From: Streptomyces filamentosus
GTDB lineage: Bacteria; Actinomycetota; Actinomycetes; Streptomycetales; Streptomycetaceae
Direction: 5' to 3'
NCBI RefSeq assembly: GCF_014654895.1
Contig: NZ_BNBE01000002.1
Span: 1,116,001-1,180,000 of the forward strand
DNA length: 64,000 nt
In this document: positions 34,434 through 42,970 of the stretch, piece after piece
Layout: every line of letters begins with the position of its first letter
Position numbering within the stretch: the stretch's first letter is position 1
Position numbers and translations under genes: made by a program
The notes under the pieces: model-generated
What the model was told of the DNA's origin: nothing
The model's database searches: none
Seen by the model: only the letters and a program-made list of their open reading frames with translations

Positions 34434-35387
34434 TCACGGCCGGGGGGCGGCCCCGGGGAAGGGGGCGACGGGGGTCGGCGCGGTGAAGCGGACGGTGTTG
34501 GCGAAGGCGACGCCGTGGCTCTTGACGTCGATGGAGATCCGGTCGCCGTCGGCGATCCGGAAGCCGTCGTGGAAGCTGGCCTCGTCGGCGCCGAGGAGCA
34601 GGTAGTTGACGAGGCCGGGGCGGCGCGCGGCGGGGAAGGAGAAGAAGTGCGCGGCCATGTCGGCGATGTCGAAGTACAGGGCGTCGCCGCCGCAGTCGAA
34701 GGGGCCCTCCCAGGCGGTGGCGCCGTCGCGGACGATGGTGACGCGGCCGGTGACGGTGGCGGGCGGCGGGCCGAGGAAGAGCCAGGGGGCCAGGGCCGTG
34801 TCGCACAGCTTGCAGTACGGGTTGTAGCCGGGGTCCTGGCGGTGCAGGCCGATGTCGCACAGGTCGTTGCCGAAGGTGTAGCCCGCGTAGTGCGGGGTGC
34901 CGTCGGCGTCGTTGACGTACACCAGGGCGACCTCGGGCTCCTCGATGAGGGCGACGGGCCCGGCCGGCACGACGAGGGGTTCGCCGGGCAGCCGCACCCA
35001 GTCGCCGAAGCCCTTGAAGAACCACTTGGGCGGGGTGAAGGGGCCGTCCGCCGGGGCCTTCTCGCCGCCCCACTTCTTGGTGTGGGTGCCCATGAAGCCG
35101 CTGAGCAGGGCGTTGTCGGTGCCGGTGGGCAGCAGCGGCGGGAGGAGGCGCAGTGCGGGGTCGTCGACGGCGACGTCGGTGCCGGGGCCGGTGGCGAGGG
35201 CGGCGCGGACGGCGTCGGCGGAGCCGTCGGTGGTGCGGAAGGCGTCGGCGACGGCGGTCTCGGCGACCGGGTGGAGGGTGAGCCGGGTGCCGGTGCCGGG
35301 CAGTCCGAAGCCGACGTGCCGCGCGCCCCGGTACGTGGCTTCGAAGAGCACGGGGGGCAGCGGGGCCGGGGCGGGGGGCTGGGTCAC
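34434..35387 (-). CDS. Fumarylacetoacetate-hydrolase (FAH) superfamily protein
   Basis: This 317-residue protein has the FAH fold in its C-terminal two thirds. The metal-binding EEPEVALVYVND and the GYTFGNDLCD segment match the GguC/AraD1-like branch, whose characterised members act on acyclic sugar-derived 2-keto acids. Enzymes of this fold hydrate, decarboxylate, dehydrate or cleave 2-oxo acids. The GTG start has GAGGAGAG upstream. It lies 48 bases after the aminotransferase gene on the same strand and is probably the last enzyme gene of the amino-acid cluster. Its step is unknown; working on a 2-keto acid fits with the homocitrate-synthase-like enzyme nearby. Confidence 0.85.
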   Translation of the reverse strand: MTQPPAPAPLPPVLFEATYRGARHVGFGLPGTGTRLTLHPVAETAVADAFRTTDGSADAVRAALATGPGTDVAVDDPALRLLPPLLPTGTDNALLSGFMGTHTKKWGGEKAPADGPFTPPKWFFKGFGDWVRLPGEPLVVPAGPVALIEEPEVALVYVNDADGTPHYAGYTFGNDLCDIGLHRQDPGYNPYCKLCDTALAPWLFLGPPPATVTGRVTIVRDGATAWEGPFDCGGDALYFDIADMAAHFFSFPAARRPGLVNYLLLGADEASFHDGFRIADGDRISIDVKSHGVAFANTVRFTAPTPVAPFPGAAPRP

Positions 35388-35435
35388 GGGGACTCTCCTC
35401 GGTTCGTGGGATGGGGCGGAGGCGGGGCGGGGGGT

Positions 35436-36713
35436 TCAGGGGAGGGCGGCGAGGCCGTCGAAGGCGGACCCGACGTGGTCGACGGCGGTACGGATCCACG
35501 GCAGCCGCAGCGGGTCGGGGGCGTCCAGCGCGGCCTGCTGCTCCTCGGCGGTGGCGCCGTACAGACGGCTGGTGGCGAGGCGGAGCCGGAGCGGGTCGCC
35601 CGGCTCGCCGAACGCCTCGGCGGGCAGGACGCCGATGCCGTGCTCGTCGAGCAGGCGGTGGGCGAGGGCGGTGCCGCCGGTCGTGCCGTGGGCGGCGAGC
35701 CGGTCGCGCAGGGGCGTGAGGTCGGGGTAGAGGTAGCAGGTGGCGGTGACGGGGGCGAGGAGCGCCCCGGCGGCGGTCAGCCGGGCGGCGACGGCGCGGG
35801 CGACCGTGCCGTGCAGCCGGCGGCTCGCCCCGACCCGGGCGAGGACCTCGGGCGGTTCGGCGAGGGCGTAGGCGGCGGCCTCCTGGACGGGGGCGGGCGG
35901 GCTGGACCAGATCTGGCTGGCCACGGCGGCGAGCGCGGCGTGCAGGGCCCGGCCCGGCTCGCCGTCGGAGAGCCGGGCCACCCCGGTGCGCCAGCCCCCG
36001 ACGGCGAGGTTCTTGGTGAGGCCCGTGGTGACGACGGTGCGCTCGGGCGCGTACCGGGCCGGGGAGTCGGGCGGTGCGGCCGGGTCGTGGACGAGGTCGT
36101 GGTAGATCTCGTCGGAGACCACGGTCAGGTCGAGCTCCCGGGCCGCCTCGGCGAGCCGGCGGACGGTGCCGGCCGGGGCGACGGTCCCCGTGGGGTTGTC
36201 GGGGACGGTCACCACCACCGCGCGGGGGTCGCGGCCGAGGGCGCGGGCCCGGCGGACCGCCTCGCGCAGCAGGTCCGGGTCGGGCACCCCGCCCCGGCCG
36301 GGCGCCACCGGCACGGGCAGCGGTTCGCCGCCGGCGAGCCGGGTCTGGGCGCCGTAGCTGACCCAGCCCGGCACGGGGACGACCACGTCGCCGCCGATCG
36401 CCAGGAAGAGGGCGAAGAGCAGCGCCTTGCTGCCCGGTCCGGCGACCACCCGGTCCGGGTCGGTGGGCAGGCCGCGCCGGGTCCAGTAGCCGGCGGCGGC
36501 GGCCCGCAGCCCGGGGCTGCCGGTGACGGGGCCGTAGGCGGTGCGGTGGACGGCGCGGGCGAGGCGGTCGGCGAGCTCGGGCAGCACGGGCAGGCCGATC
36601 TCGCCGCTGGCCATGGGCAGGACGCGCTGTCCTGCCCGCTGCCGCCGGGCGAGGATCTCGTCGGCGGCGAGGGTCGCCGACATGGGGACCGGGGCGGTGG
36701 TCGGGGTGGGCAT
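35436..36713 (-). CDS. PLP-dependent aminotransferase, class I/II
   Basis: This is a 425-residue fold-type I enzyme. The PLP lysine is in TTGLTKNLAVGGW, the aspartate that contacts the pyridine nitrogen is in VVSDEIYHDLVHD, and the substrate-binding Asn and C-terminal Arg regions (TVPDNPTGTV; LRLRLATSR) are present. ATG 36713 has GGAG six bases upstream and starts 11 bases after the acyl-CoA ligase stop; the long upstream reading is a shadow of that gene. In a LysW-type pathway an aminotransferase converts the carrier-bound semialdehyde to an amine (the LysJ role), but this protein is closer to aspartate/kynurenine-type enzymes than to LysJ/ArgD, so the fit is inference. Confidence 0.92.
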   Translation of the reverse strand: MPTPTTAPVPMSATLAADEILARRQRAGQRVLPMASGEIGLPVLPELADRLARAVHRTAYGPVTGSPGLRAAAAGYWTRRGLPTDPDRVVAGPGSKALLFALFLAIGGDVVVPVPGWVSYGAQTRLAGGEPLPVPVAPGRGGVPDPDLLREAVRRARALGRDPRAVVVTVPDNPTGTVAPAGTVRRLAEAARELDLTVVSDEIYHDLVHDPAAPPDSPARYAPERTVVTTGLTKNLAVGGWRTGVARLSDGEPGRALHAALAAVASQIWSSPPAPVQEAAAYALAEPPEVLARVGASRRLHGTVARAVAARLTAAGALLAPVTATCYLYPDLTPLRDRLAAHGTTGGTALAHRLLDEHGIGVLPAEAFGEPGDPLRLRLATSRLYGATAEEQQAALDAPDPLRLPWIRTAVDHVGSAFDGLAALP

Positions 36714-36724
36714 GGGTTCTCCGG

Positions 36725-38419
36725 TCAGGGCGTGGGGGCGAAGCGGGCGCGGAGCACGGCCTTGCGGACCTTGCCGGTGAGGGTCTTGGGCAGCGCGGGC
36801 AGCGTCTCGACCCGGTCGGGCAGGAACCTTTCGGGCTGTCCGGCGGCCCGCAGGTGCTCGCGGACCTCCGCGAGCGTGGGGCCGGCGCCGCCCCGGGGCA
36901 CGACGACCGCGAGGATGACGGCGCCGGGGTTCCCCGCCGCGTCGGGCAGTCCGACCAGCGCCGCCTCGACGGCGGCCGGGTGGCTGCCGACGAGCTCCTC
37001 CAGTTCGGCGGCGGGGGCGATCTCGCCGTCGCGGACGAGGGCGTCGCGGGCCCGGCCCAGGACGCGGATGCCGCCGCGGCCGTCGTCGCGGGCCAGGTCT
37101 CCGGTGTCGAACCAGCCGTCCGCGTCGAGTTCGGCGGCGAACGCCTCCGGGCGGCGGTGGTAGCCGAGCGCCAGGGAGGCGCCGCGCACCCGCAGCCGGC
37201 CCACCGGGGCGCCGCCGTCCGGCAGCGGGTCGACGCGGGTCTCCATGGCGTCTATGGGGCGGCCGTTGCTGTGCGCGGCCCAGCCGTCGGGGTCCTCGGG
37301 CCGGGTGGTGGTGACGGGTCCGTTCTCGGACATGCCCCACAGCGAGTGGGCGCGGGCGCCGAGGGCGTCGTGGACCTCCTCGGCGAGGGCGGGCAGGACG
37401 GGCGCGGAGCCGATCACCACGTGGCGCAGGGTGCCGGTGTCGCGGGGCTCGGCCCGCTGGGCGGCGGCGACGTCGGCGAGGGTGGCGGGCGGCCCGTACA
37501 GGAGGGTCGCGCCGTAGCGTTCCACCAGGTCGAGCAGGGCCGGGTTGTCCCGCAGGTCCTGGAAGGCGACGGTGCCGCCGAGCAGGACGCCGGCGAGGAC
37601 GCCCTGGGCGAAGCCGGAGTAGTGCACGAGCGGGGTGGAGACGGCGACGACCCAGTCGGAGCCGAGGCCGAAGGCGTCGACGTAGCCGCGGACCGCCGCG
37701 TGGACGGTGTTCTGACTGTGGAGGACGCCCTTGGACTCGCCGGTGGTGCCGGAGGTGAACAGCACCACGAAGGGTTCGTCGGCGGCGAGTTCGCGGCCCT
37801 TCAGCTCCTCGGCGTACGTCTCCTCCCAGGGGGTGGTGCCGAAGTGCCCGTGGAAGGGGCGGGTGCCCTCGGGGGCCGGTCCGTCGACGACGAGGACGTG
37901 CTCCAGGTCGGGCAGTTCGTCCTTCAGGGCGGCGGTGGTGGCGGCGAGCGGGACGCCGTCCCAGTCGGGCAGGGTGACGGCGACCCGGGCCCGGGTGAGG
38001 CCGAGCCGGTGGCGCAGCTCGTCCTCGGGGCAGACCGGGGAGATCGGGACGACGACGGCGCCGGCCCGGATGGTGGCGAACATCAGCGCCACCAGCTCCC
38101 AGCGGTTGGGCAGCTGGACCGCGACGGCGTCGCCGCGCCGCACCCCGAGGTCGAGCAGGGCTCCGGCGAACCGGTCGGTGAGCCGGGCGAGTTCGGCGTA
38201 GTCGAGGGTGTCGGTACGGGACTCCCGCAGGCGCCGGGCGGCGACGGCGAGCTTGCGCGGCCGCTCGCGGGCCTGGCGGCGCAGGTCGTCGAGGAAGGTC
38301 TCGGCGCGCCACCAGCCGCGGTCCCGGTACGTGGCGGCGCGGGCCTCGTCGTGGTGGTCGGGGAGGGCGGGGCCGCCGGGCGCTCCGGAGCGGGCCGGGG
38401 CCGCCGCCGGGGCGCTCAC
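36725..38419 (-). CDS. AMP-dependent acyl-CoA ligase (cyclohexanecarboxylate-CoA-ligase-like)
   Basis: This is a 564-residue adenylate-forming enzyme. The P-loop is VLFTSGTTGESKGV, followed by SLWGMSENG, WFDTGDLARDD and the C-terminal catalytic lysine in KTLTGKVRK. The N-terminal YRDRGWWRAETFLDDLRRQA resembles the cyclohexanecarboxylate-CoA and short-chain acid ligase group. The GTG start overlaps the dehydrogenase stop (GTGA). No carrier-protein or NRPS module is nearby, so it probably makes an acyl-CoA or amide. The acyl-CoA could feed the homocitrate-synthase-like enzyme. Confidence 0.92.
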   Translation of the reverse strand: MSAPAAAPARSGAPGGPALPDHHDEARAATYRDRGWWRAETFLDDLRRQARERPRKLAVAARRLRESRTDTLDYAELARLTDRFAGALLDLGVRRGDAVAVQLPNRWELVALMFATIRAGAVVVPISPVCPEDELRHRLGLTRARVAVTLPDWDGVPLAATTAALKDELPDLEHVLVVDGPAPEGTRPFHGHFGTTPWEETYAEELKGRELAADEPFVVLFTSGTTGESKGVLHSQNTVHAAVRGYVDAFGLGSDWVVAVSTPLVHYSGFAQGVLAGVLLGGTVAFQDLRDNPALLDLVERYGATLLYGPPATLADVAAAQRAEPRDTGTLRHVVIGSAPVLPALAEEVHDALGARAHSLWGMSENGPVTTTRPEDPDGWAAHSNGRPIDAMETRVDPLPDGGAPVGRLRVRGASLALGYHRRPEAFAAELDADGWFDTGDLARDDGRGGIRVLGRARDALVRDGEIAPAAELEELVGSHPAAVEAALVGLPDAAGNPGAVILAVVVPRGGAGPTLAEVREHLRAAGQPERFLPDRVETLPALPKTLTGKVRKAVLRARFAPTP

Positions 38420-39561
38420 CGGCGCTCCGCGGCGCGCTCGGCGCGGCGCACGGCGAGGAGTTCGGCGAGCGGGTCGCCGGGGCTTCCCTCGGCGATCTCC
38501 AGGAGGTCGCGGGTGTTGGTGCGGACCCGGTCGGCGACCCAGTCGAAGACCCAGGTCTTGCGGGCCTCCGCCTCCAGGTCGAAGGGGACGACGCGGGTGA
38601 CGGCGAGGGCGGCGGAGGCGGCGCCGCCGATGTTCGCGATCACGCCGGGGACCAGGTGGGCGCCGGAGGCGGCGACCTTCTGGCGGGCGGCGTCGGTGGA
38701 GGCGAGGTTGGCTCCCTCGACCACGAAGCGGGCCCGCAGCCGGTGGGCGTTCTCCTCGGTGAGCGCGTGCTTCTGGGCGGCGAGGACCAGCAGGTCGGCG
38801 TCGACGTCGAGCCAGGCGTCGGGGCCGGTGGAGAGGGTGACGTGCTGCGGCAGCCGGGTGCGGTCGATCCGGCCGTGGACGTCGGTGACGGCGATCAGGT
38901 CGGCGACCGGCAGCCGGTCGGCGCTGATGGTGCCCTCGACGTCGGCGACGGCGACGACGGTGTGGCCGCGCTCCTCCAGGAAGGCGGCGACGGCGCGGCC
39001 GACGGCGCCGAAGCCCTGGACGACGACGCGGGCGGGCCGGGAGCTGCCCCGGGCCTCCAGGGCGGTGAGGGCGGCGGTGCCGACGCCGTGGCCGGTGGCG
39101 TCGATCAGCGGCTCGTAGTAGGTGCGCCAGTCGATGGGCATGTCGGGGGCGCCGAGCCGGAAGCGGGGGTCGTAGCCGGCCTCGGCGAAGAAGACGGCCC
39201 GGTCGGCGGGGGTGACGCCCATGTCGATGCCGAGGTGGATGCCGCCGTGCAGCAGCGGCTTGACGGTGCGGCCGAAGGTGCGGAAGGTCTCCTCGCGGGC
39301 GTCCCCGCGGTCGTTCCCGTCCGCGGCGACGATGCCGGCCTTCGCGCCGCCGATGGGCAGTCGGGCGAGGGTGAACTTGTGGGTCATGTCCCGGGCCAGG
39401 CCGGCGACCTCCTCCTCGGTGACGGCGCCGGTCATCCGGGTGCCGCCCATCGCGAGGCCGTCGACGAGGGTGTCCACCACCACCCAGCCGCGCAGCGTGC
39501 CGCCGCTGCCGTTCAGGTGGGTGGTGAAGGCGGGCCGTTCGTTCTCTTCCGCGAGGGTCAT
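38416..39561 (-). CDS. Glu/Leu/Phe/Val-family amino acid dehydrogenase
   Basis: This is a 381-residue NAD(P)-dependent oxidoreductase that interconverts an amino acid and its 2-oxo acid. The catalytic lysine region is LPIGGAKAGIVA, the dinucleotide motif is VVQGFGAVGRAVAAFL, and VEGANLASTDAA is near the C terminus. It is shorter than hexameric glutamate dehydrogenase and closer to leucine/valine dehydrogenases. ATG 39561 is the first good start. The 74-base gap to the amidotransferase-like gene has two copies of CGTACGGGTGG. In the cluster it could aminate the 2-oxo acid made by the condensing enzyme. Confidence 0.92.
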   Translation of the reverse strand: MTLAEENERPAFTTHLNGSGGTLRGWVVVDTLVDGLAMGGTRMTGAVTEEEVAGLARDMTHKFTLARLPIGGAKAGIVAADGNDRGDAREETFRTFGRTVKPLLHGGIHLGIDMGVTPADRAVFFAEAGYDPRFRLGAPDMPIDWRTYYEPLIDATGHGVGTAALTALEARGSSRPARVVVQGFGAVGRAVAAFLEERGHTVVAVADVEGTISADRLPVADLIAVTDVHGRIDRTRLPQHVTLSTGPDAWLDVDADLLVLAAQKHALTEENAHRLRARFVVEGANLASTDAARQKVAASGAHLVPGVIANIGGAASAALAVTRVVPFDLEAEARKTWVFDWVADRVRTNTRDLLEIAEGSPGDPLAELLAVRRAERAAERR

Positions 39562-39635
39562 GGTTCGGGTCCTTCGTGGGGTCGGGGTGGGGTCGTACGG
39601 GTGGGGCGCGGGCGTACGGGTGGCGCGCCGGCGGC

Positions 39636-40199
39636 TCAGCGGTACAGGTCGGCGAAGCCGCGCAGGATCTCCAGGCCGTCGCTGCGGAACTCCAGGTGGG
39701 CCTGGGAGCCGTGGATGCGGCCGTCGTCGGAGCGCAGGAACTCGACGGGCGCCTGCGCGGAGCGGCCGATGGAGCGGAAGCCGGGCGGGGCGGCCTCCAG
39801 GTAGAGGGTGTGCCGGTGGAAGACGGTCACCGTGGGCTTGACGTGGGCGAAGAGTGCCTCGCTCTTGTCGACCTCGGCCTCGTGGCCGCCGACCCGCTGC
39901 GGGCCCTCGACGAGCCGCCCGCCGGCCTGGGTGGCGAGCAGCTGCATGCCGCCGCAGATGCCGAAGACCGGGACGCGCGAGTCGAGCAGCAGGTCCACGA
40001 GGGGCTTGTAGTGGTCGAGTTCGTAGGCGCGGACCTTGGTGCCGCTGAGGACGACCGCCTGGTAGCGGCCGTCGAGCCGGTCCGGGAGGGTGGCGGTGTC
40101 GGTGGTCTCGGTCGTGGAGCCGAGCTGTTCGAAGCGGGCCCTCAGCTGGGGCAGGGACAGGGTGCCGTTGTTGACGAGGAGGACACGGGGCTGGGGCAC
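39636..40199 (-). CDS. Class I glutamine-amidotransferase-like protein (GATase1 / gamma-glutamyl-hydrolase fold)
   Basis: This is a 187-residue stand-alone GATase1 domain. The nucleophile elbow is FGICGGMQ (C82), and the His-Glu pair is H168/E170 in SQAHLEF. No synthetase domain is fused or adjacent. The start is GTG with AGGAG seven bases upstream. Stand-alone members either supply ammonia or, like PuuD and gamma-glutamyl hydrolase, hydrolyse gamma-glutamyl amides. The latter chemistry is what is needed to free a product from a LysW-type carrier, or to deamidate a C-terminal Gln. It sits directly downstream of the LysZ gene. Which role applies is inference. Confidence 0.88.
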   Translation of the reverse strand: MPQPRVLLVNNGTLSLPQLRARFEQLGSTTETTDTATLPDRLDGRYQAVVLSGTKVRAYELDHYKPLVDLLLDSRVPVFGICGGMQLLATQAGGRLVEGPQRVGGHEAEVDKSEALFAHVKPTVTVFHRHTLYLEAAPPGFRSIGRSAQAPVEFLRSDDGRIHGSQAHLEFRSDGLEILRGFADLYR

Positions 40200-40235
40200 G
40201 GGTGCTCCTGATTCGGGCGTGCGGCCTGGGGGTTC

Positions 40236-41072
40236 TCAGGCGGTCGCGGTCGCGGTGGGGGCGGGGACGGGGGGCTCGGACGGTTCCCCCGGGACGAGGA
40301 GGGTGCCGGTGCGGGCGGCGAGCAGGTCCGTGACGGTCCCGCTGCCGAGCACCACGGAGGGCACCCCGCCGTCCAGGGCCTCCCCCGCGGCCCGGAGCTT
40401 CTTCCGCATGCCGCCGGTCGCGCCCTTGTCCCGGAAGCGGGCGGCCTCGGCGGCGGTGATCCGGGTGACGGGCGCGCCGTCGACCAGGAGGTGGGGGACG
40501 TCGGTGACGAGCACCAGGGTGGCGGCGCCGACCGCCGCGGCGAGGGCGGCGGCGGCCCGGTCGCCGTCGGTGTTGACCTCCTGGCCCGCGGAGTTGCGGG
40601 CGAGGGGGGTGACGAGGTGGGCCTGGCCGGGGCGGAGTTCGCCGAGCGGGGCGGGGTCGACGCCGGTGATGGGGCCGACGAGGTTCTCCAGCTCGACGAG
40701 CTGCTTCTCCCGCCACCACCAGCGTTCGCCGGGGGCGGCGGCGACCAGGCCGTCGCTGCCGAGGAGCCGGCGGGCGGTGACGCCGCGCCGTTCCAGCCGG
40801 CCGAGGACGTCGGCGGCGAGCCGTTCGCTGACGGTCTTGATGTCGGCGATCACCTCGGGGGTGGTCCAGCGGCTCTGGTTGCCGTAGCGGTCGCGCAGCA
40901 GCGCGGCGGGGTCGGCGTGTCGTCCGCCGAGCCGCTTGAGCGGCCGGGACCAGCCGTGCACGAGGAGCAGGGGGCGGTGGCGGGCGTGCTCCGCGAGGTC
41001 GTCCCACCAGGGGTCCGGCAGGTCGTCGAGGGCGCTGCCGCCCAGCTTCACCACCAGGGGCGCGGTGCTCAT
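40236..41072 (-). CDS. lysZ: LysZ-like [amino-group carrier protein]-amino acid kinase (acetylglutamate kinase family)
   Basis: This 278-residue kinase belongs to the ArgB/LysZ group and phosphorylates the side-chain carboxyl of the carrier-bound amino acid. Motifs are VVKLGGSAL at the N terminus, EVNTDGDRAAAALA, and KGATGGMRKKLRAAGEAL near the C terminus. Lineage to LysZ and not ArgB is inferred from its LysX, LysY and LysW neighbours. The ATG overlaps the stop of LysY (ATGA). The C-terminal tail is Pro/Thr-rich and probably disordered. Confidence 0.88.
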   Translation of the reverse strand: MSTAPLVVKLGGSALDDLPDPWWDDLAEHARHRPLLLVHGWSRPLKRLGGRHADPAALLRDRYGNQSRWTTPEVIADIKTVSERLAADVLGRLERRGVTARRLLGSDGLVAAAPGERWWWREKQLVELENLVGPITGVDPAPLGELRPGQAHLVTPLARNSAGQEVNTDGDRAAAALAAAVGAATLVLVTDVPHLLVDGAPVTRITAAEAARFRDKGATGGMRKKLRAAGEALDGGVPSVVLGSGTVTDLLAARTGTLLVPGEPSEPPVPAPTATATA

Positions 41073-42124
41073 GCGGGCATCACCGGCTGCATGGTCAGCC
41101 CGCTCTCCTCGGGGAGGCCGAAGCGGAGGTTGGCGGCCTGCACCGCCTGGCCGGCCGCGCCCTTGACGAGGTTGTCGAGGGCGGCGAGCACGACGATCCG
41201 GTCGGCCTCCGGGTCGTGCAGCACGGTCACGTCGCAGTAGTTGGAGCCGAGCACGGCCTGCGGGTCGGGCACCGGGATGAGGGTCTCGTTGTGCCGCCGG
41301 ACCCGCACGAAGCGGTGTCCCTTGTAGAAGCGCAGGTAGGCGCGGTGCAGTTCGCGCTGGTCGACGGGCCCGGCGGGGAAGACGTACGTGCTGGTCAGCA
41401 GGCCGCGCACGTGCGAGACGCCGTACGCGGACATGCTGAGCGAGGCGATCGAGCCGCGGCCCTCGCGGGCGAGGAAGTCGCTCGCCTCGGCGGCGTGCCG
41501 GTGGCCGGTCGGGGAGTACGGGGCGATGGCGCCGTTGCGCAGCGCGTGCAGCTCGGAGGTGCGCAGCTGGAGTCCGCCGCCGCTGGAGCCGCTCTTGCCG
41601 TCGACGAGGACGGTGCCCAGGTCGAGGCCGAGGCCCAGGGTGAGCGGGGCGAGGCCCAGGGTGAGGGCGGTGGCGTAGCAGCCGGGCAGGGAGATGAGCG
41701 CGGCGTCCTTCAGCCGGTCGCCGAGGAGTTCGGGCACGCCGTACACGAAGCGTTCGGCGAGGTCGGGGCGGCGCTGGACCTTGGGGTACCAGCGGTCGTG
41801 GAGTTCGGGGGTGCGGATGCGGAAGGCGCCGCTGAGGTCGACGATCGCGGGGACGCGGTCGGCGAGCAGGGCGGCCAGGTCGGCCGAGACGGGGGCGGGG
41901 GTGGCGAGGAAGAGGACGTCGACGCGGTCGGCGACCTCCTCGGTGACGGGTTCCACGGTGAGACCGAGGTCCTGGCGGAGGCCCGGGTGCAGCTCGGCGG
42001 GGCGCCGGCCGACGTGGGAGGAGCCGCCGAGGAAGGTCAGCTCCAGGTCGGGGTGCTGGGTGATCAGCCGGATGAGGTCTCCGCCGGCCAGTCCGGACGC
42101 GCCGACGACTCCTGCGCGGATCAT
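41069..42124 (-). CDS. lysY: LysY-like [amino-group carrier protein]-phosphate reductase (ArgC family)
   Basis: This is a 351-residue NADPH-dependent reductase that turns the acyl phosphate made by LysZ into a semialdehyde. The Rossmann motif is GVVGASGLAGGDLIRL at the N terminus, and the catalytic cysteine is C149 in LISLPGCYATA. YGVSHVRGLL and SNYCDVTV are typical of the ArgC/LysY family. The start ATG 42124 overlaps the LysX stop (ATGA); the longer upstream reading is a shadow. Adjacent gene order X-Y-Z is coupled by overlaps at both ends. Confidence 0.93.
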   Translation of the reverse strand: MIRAGVVGASGLAGGDLIRLITQHPDLELTFLGGSSHVGRRPAELHPGLRQDLGLTVEPVTEEVADRVDVLFLATPAPVSADLAALLADRVPAIVDLSGAFRIRTPELHDRWYPKVQRRPDLAERFVYGVPELLGDRLKDAALISLPGCYATALTLGLAPLTLGLGLDLGTVLVDGKSGSSGGGLQLRTSELHALRNGAIAPYSPTGHRHAAEASDFLAREGRGSIASLSMSAYGVSHVRGLLTSTYVFPAGPVDQRELHRAYLRFYKGHRFVRVRRHNETLIPVPDPQAVLGSNYCDVTVLHDPEADRIVVLAALDNLVKGAAGQAVQAANLRFGLPEESGLTMQPVMPA

Positions 42125-42969
42125 GCGAGCAGCTCCTGTGCGTAGCGGGCGATGGCCGAGGGGACGTCGATCCCGGTCGCGGTGGCGACGGCCCGGAAGG
42201 CCGGGGCGTGGTTGACCTCGTTGACGAGGAGGCCGTCCTGGGTGCGGAAGAGGTCGACGCCGTAGATGCCGGGGCCGAGGACGTCGATGACGGCGTCGAC
42301 GGTCTTGGCGACCTCGGGGTCGTGGCCGAGGGCGCGGTTGCGGTTGCCGAGGGCGGCGTTGTTGCGCCAGTCGGTGCCGCCGGACTCGAACTCGGCGGCG
42401 GCGACGAGCTCGCGGCCGACGACGAAGCAGCGGACCGAGCCGCCGGGCAGGTACGGCTCGACGAGCGCGGCCTGCTCGAAGGCGTGGCCGAGGTCCTCGA
42501 TGTAGTCGTAGACGGACTGGGCGGTGTCGGCGTCGCGCAGCAGGGTGACGCGCTTGCCCATGCCGCCGAAGACCGGCTTGAGGACCGCGGGCGGCGGCAG
42601 TTCGGCCAGGGCCCGGGTGAAGTCCTTGCGGGAGAGGACCAGCCGGTGGTCGGGGACGGGCACGCCGGCGGCGGACAGGGCGGCGCGCAGGGCCGCCTTG
42701 TTCTCGCAGGCGTGGATGGCGGAGGCGGTGTTGAGGACGGCGGTCCCGGCCGCCTCGGCGAGCGTGGCGATGAGTCCGCCGCGCGTGTAGCTGCGGCTGC
42801 GCACGAGGAGCAGGTCGAAGTCGCGCAGGGCGGGCGCGTCGGGGGCGCCGAGGCAGAGGGACTCGTCGTTGACCCACTCGACGCTGAGGCCGAGGCCGGG
42901 GGCGGCGTCGATGAGACGGCGCTCCTCCCAGGCGATCCGGTCGGCGACGACGGCGATTCTCAGGGGCAT
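42121..42969 (-). CDS. lysX: LysX-like ATP-grasp ligase that loads an amino acid on the carrier
   Basis: This is a 282-residue ATP-grasp (RimK-superfamily) enzyme. In known systems it joins the alpha-amino group of glutamate or 2-aminoadipate to the gamma-carboxyl of the C-terminal Glu of LysW. Visible blocks are PAVLKPVFGGMGKRVTLL, LVEPYLPGGSVRCFVVG, and the C-terminal NEVNHAPAFRAVATATG, which aligns with the LysX/ArgX signature NEVNH. The TMEF-type residues usual after NEVNH are APAF here, so substrate preference may differ. It begins one base after the LysW stop. Confidence 0.92.
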   Translation of the reverse strand: MPLRIAVVADRIAWEERRLIDAAPGLGLSVEWVNDESLCLGAPDAPALRDFDLLLVRSRSYTRGGLIATLAEAAGTAVLNTASAIHACENKAALRAALSAAGVPVPDHRLVLSRKDFTRALAELPPPAVLKPVFGGMGKRVTLLRDADTAQSVYDYIEDLGHAFEQAALVEPYLPGGSVRCFVVGRELVAAAEFESGGTDWRNNAALGNRNRALGHDPEVAKTVDAVIDVLGPGIYGVDLFRTQDGLLVNEVNHAPAFRAVATATGIDVPSAIARYAQELLA

Positions 42970-42970
42970 C

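Noticed and set aside
32937..37163. A 1408-codon open frame opposite the LLM to acyl-CoA ligase genes
   Set aside because: Acidic/Gly-Val-rich antisense shadow; all enzyme motifs are on the minus strand.
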